A stretch of DNA of 64,000 nt from Thozetella sp. PMI_491 (taxonomy: Eukaryota; Ascomycota; Sordariomycetes; Chaetosphaeriales; Chaetosphaeriaceae), in NCBI GenBank assembly GCA_021432635.1, contig MU270069.1:409793-473792 (forward strand), read 5' to 3'. Below, in pieces: positions 60,601 to 64,000 of the stretch (positions are counted from its first letter, which is position 1; every line of letters begins with the position of its first letter). The position numbers were made by a program, and so were the translations under genes. The notes beneath the pieces were generated by a model. That model was given only the letters and a program-made list of their open reading frames with translations, made no database searches and was not told the origin of the DNA.

Positions 60601-63600
60601 GAGGGGGAGCCGGGGCATCACCCTGGAACAGGTAAAGGCTTCGGGCGCTATCTGAAGCACCTGAGCACTGGTCGATAAGGTAGCTCGCTGTCTGCATCTC
60701 TTCGGTCGTTTCTGCCACGAATGAGGTCGGGGAGAGAGAAGACATCTACCACCCAGGAACAGGACTTGTACGACAAAGGCTAGACATGTTCGAAATAGTA
60801 ACATGAAATGAAATAAAAAAAAAAGTACCAAAAATGGCACGTTCTCTTAAGGACGACGCGGTTCTGCGCGTTGTCATCTTGGGGGCAACTCGACTCAGCA
60901 AGACTGTAGGTACAACAGAGGGCGAGAGAGACCTTAATCAGCCCCCTGTTCGGAGGTCATCAGGCCTCAGTCAGCTTAGTTCTGCCGCTAATCCCAGCGC
61001 CTCCCGGCGCTGTTGGGGAGGTGCCGGCTCGTGCTGGCCCCTGTCCCGCGTCTGACCGAAGTGATAGCCTTTGCATGAGCTGGGGCAGCTGGTCGCATTT
61101 GTTGGTTGCACAGAACCCAGTCGGTCTCTTCCACTCATGGTTCAGCAACCGCTCGGTCTGGATATCAAATTTGGCCCGACGTAGCATCTACTATACAAGA
61201 TGTGAGGTGTCAAATAAAAAATGGCGGCGAGTTCTCGTGATAGGGGGGCGAAATTATCGAGGCCTCGCGAGCTCTAGGAGTTCCGGAATCGAGGCGGATG
61301 ACTTTTTATCCAGAAACCCAACCGGGCTCGGGCAGGCCGCAAAACACTTTCGTGAGGAGGTTACATGGGCACGCTGATCCTGTATGCGAAAGTCCGGCTG
61401 AGGCCAGCATTGATGGTCAAGGCTGCTGACAACATCACTGTGCTTGCTTCTCTCGGACCCCGGGCACATGCCAGAGGCTCGCGTGGCGCTCCCAGGAACC
61501 GCAAGACTTGCACGACCGGCTGGGAGAGACCGAGGTGCATGAAGGGATTAGTATACCGTCCACCAGGCTATTGATGCACGGCCATCTGCAGTCATCTAGG
61601 TATTCATCAGAAGGCGAGCAACGACCGACGAAGTCGCAGGTCAGAGCCGACTGTAAACCCTGGCTCGCGAGGCTTGCCAAGGTGGTGACACGAGCAGATG
61701 GTAAAAAGAAAAGACGACTGCAGTGTTGGCGATCTAAACCGGCAATAACGGCGGCGAAGGAGGAACGCTCAGTGGCCAGCCGCCTTTCGAGCTCTCTCCG
61801 TTTCGTTATGTACTGTATGCACTGTACTATGTACCTCAGCTACGCACAGAGAGAGTTAAGATAGGTAGAGGGAGAAAGAGAGAGAGGCAGGGAATCTCGG
61901 ATATAGATGCCGTCGTCAGCCTCTCCGCCGAGGGTACTGCTGACTTCGCACATGGCGCTCGTACATGTGTGAATCTGGAACGTCTCTGTCCACTCGGGTC
62001 CCCGTCGTGTTGGTTATTGGTACTATGTAATATCCTCCGTGGCTCTCTCCCGCTGGGCACCAAAACATCAGCCGCCAACATGCGTTCTTGCTGTCGCCGT
62101 GCCGCAAGCCGTGCGACTCGGGGCATATTCTGCTGAGCAGACGAGGTCGCAGGGGCGCACCATCACGCGTGCTGGCCTAGAGCGATGAATAGTCGCCCTG
62201 TGCCGGCGTCGCTCGCTCACTACAAAAGGACCCAGAGGCATTCGAGCGCAAGCTCACTGAGCTCGGGGGACCGGCACGACATGTGCAATGTCGTTTGGAT
62301 CTTGAGCGAGAAGGCTGGCCAGGAAGCCAAGAGAGGAGCTCATGACCGAAATGGCCTAGGCGTTCTGCAGAGGCCGCGCCACTGGCCCTCGCGATTCGCG
62401 ACCCTGGTCAAGCCTTGTCTTGAGTGTGCAGGGGTACGTACCTCGGCGTCGGTGGCAGGGGGATCCCTGCACAGCCCAGCTTAGCCTCTTTCCCGCAGCG
62501 CGGGCCCCTCCTCCTCTGGCTCGGGGTCATGGCCCGCACGTAATCGCCCATCGCTTGCTCAATGCTCCGGCATCCTGTGCTTGCAGCTGCTCCTGCCACG
62601 CCCGACAAGACGCACCCCCCCTCCTGCTTGGCCCTGGTCTCTTGATCGCACCCCTCGATTCCCTCCTCTCTCGCGCCTTCCCTTCCCCCCCACCTCCTGC
62701 GAGTTGTGTCCCCGTCCCCGTCCGTTGGCTCCCCCTCTCAGCGACTGGCAAGGGAACGACCGGAAAAGAAAAGATGGTGGCTCCAGCGGCTGTAGGTCGA
62801 GGGGAAGGGGGGTTGCTGCTGCTGCCGCTGCGGGCTGCGGGCTGCGAGGCTTCCCAGCAGTGTCTGTGTGTGCCCACCCTCGATCCCATCGCGCCGCCTG
62901 ATAGCGCGCCGTTCTCCAGCCCTGACAGCCAAGCAGATGCTTGGCAGCCCGGCCGCAACAGACTGCTTTGCCATGCGAGGAAATTACCTAAAGCTCCCAC
63001 AGCGAAGTATTTGACTGGACGGGAAGAGAAGGAGGAGAGAGGGAGAGACAGGTAAAGGGCAAAAAAAAAAAGAGGAAGTCGCAGGAACTTGCTCTTGCTT
63101 TCCATCCGGGCACCAGCTCGTCTCAAGACCCAGATTCCAGGGAGCAAGCCAAAGCGGGCGAGAGACAGCGGGCAGTTATTGCTCCACCCACCCCCTCGCG
63201 GCAGCCTCACGCCCCCTCCTCTTCGATGTTGATGGGTTCCGCACACACGGCGGCTCCGACCCTCGCTGCAGTGCATCAGGCAAAAAAGCAAGACGAAGCA
63301 GTGGAGGCGCATTTTCCTCAAGCACCTGCAGAGCGCGACAGAAGGAGAAATTGGGACCCGTATTCTGTAGCTATCCAAGTCCGCCATCGCGCCACCAACT
63401 GCCACCACCGACTGCGGGATGCGCCGCCAACAAGGCCCAGTCTGCCAGGTGGATGGGAGTGAGATCGCGAAGGAGAGAGAGATGCGACTGTAGCGGCGCA
63501 AACCTACCGTATTACATTCCGGCTAGTCGTGGAGGGGCAGAGCGACCGCGCGGAATAAGGGGCGATGGAAGGAGGGGGAGCAGCAGCAGGGAGCAAGGAG

Positions 63601-64000
63601 CAGGGGCAGTAGGGGAAGCAGGGAAGCAGGGAAGCAGGCAGGGAGGGAGGCCGCGATCGAGGGTGCTACGACGTAGTAGGTAGTAGGCTTCGATTTGCGC
63701 CGATTTCCCTAACCACCACGCCCCCGCTCCCCTCTCGCCCCGCGAGCGCCAGTGTCGACATTTCCGCCCCGTCGCAGTCATCTTACCGACTTGGCGGGGG
63801 TGGTTTGAAGGACGGTGACAAGGGCACATTAGTCGATGCGGCCGGGGGACCTTCGACCCATATTTGACTTGTATCGAAAGAGGCAGTCTTTGACTAAGAC
63901 GGGCTGCCTGTCTAGCCTATCCTCCCCACCGGGTTGTTCTGTCCGTCTTTCTCCAATCCTCTTCCTTCCCGTCATCGCATCCCTTCCCCCCCCCTCCCCC
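57691..64000. other. Gene-free region, right end of window
   Basis: No recognisable gene. Pyrimidine-rich tracts on the plus strand lie at 57700-57920, 62585-62710 and 63895-64000, of the kind found in fungal promoters and leaders; the last suggests a plus-strand gene starting beyond the window. A CGG run lies at 58988-59003, and AGGTAGGTAGGTA with GTAC words at 60393-60425. Tandem GGGAAGCA-like units lie at 63614-63640. The longest frame (minus 62527-63501) is low-complexity. Confidence 0.45.

Noticed and set aside
62527-63501. 324-codon minus-strand frame
   Set aside because: Low-complexity translation of purine/pyrimidine tracts; no recognisable domain and the plus strand is also open.

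Overview
The window looks like a nuclear chromosome segment of a filamentous ascomycete. It is GC-rich, with short spliceosomal introns (mostly 50-130 nt; GTRNGY donors, CTAAC-like branch sites, YAG acceptors). The gene set and long gene-free spacers suggest Sordariomycetes, possibly Chaetomiaceae or a relative; that placement is inference. I recognise ten protein-coding genes, and all ten coding regions were reassembled exon by exon with reading frames that close across every junction. No tRNA, rRNA, CRISPR array or intact transposon was seen.

Layout, left to right. RLI1/ABCE1 (+, 276-3409, 17 exons) converges on PRP40 (-, 4982-7766), a U1 snRNP WW/FF protein. PRP40 shares a 490 bp divergent promoter region with a TRAPPII Trs65-like gene (+, 8257-10157). 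That gene converges on an SLD3-type replication initiation gene (-, 10587-13660). A 2.6 kb spacer holding a 110-N gap and a short telomere-like motif leads to an SSK2/OS-4 type MAPKKK of the HOG pathway (+, 16226-20388). A secreted type-B carboxylesterase/lipase (-, 22556-24706) and a homeodomain transcription factor (-, 28115-30011) follow. Then comes a 16.2 kb stretch without a recognisable gene (30012-46214), rich in homopolymers, microsatellites and G-runs; it also contains a tandem 214 bp duplication around a 10-N gap that is probably an assembly error. After it lie a glycerol-3-phosphatase-like HAD enzyme (-, 46215-47339), the circularly permuted GTPase NUG1 (+, 48291-49977) and the exosome nuclease DIS3/RRP44 (-, 50759-53775). 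The last 10.2 kb again has no recognisable gene.

Functionally this is mostly housekeeping: ribosome recycling and biogenesis (RLI1, NUG1, DIS3), splicing (PRP40), secretory traffic (Trs65) and replication initiation (SLD3), together with osmotic signalling (SSK2 and a Gpp1-like phosphatase). There is no operon-like or clustered pathway and no clear novel multi-gene system. The points most worth a second look are the 10-nt microexon inside the Fe-S domain of RLI1, the two large gene-free regions, recurrent GGTACC/TACGGAGTA-type motifs in the spacers, and the duplication at the gap.
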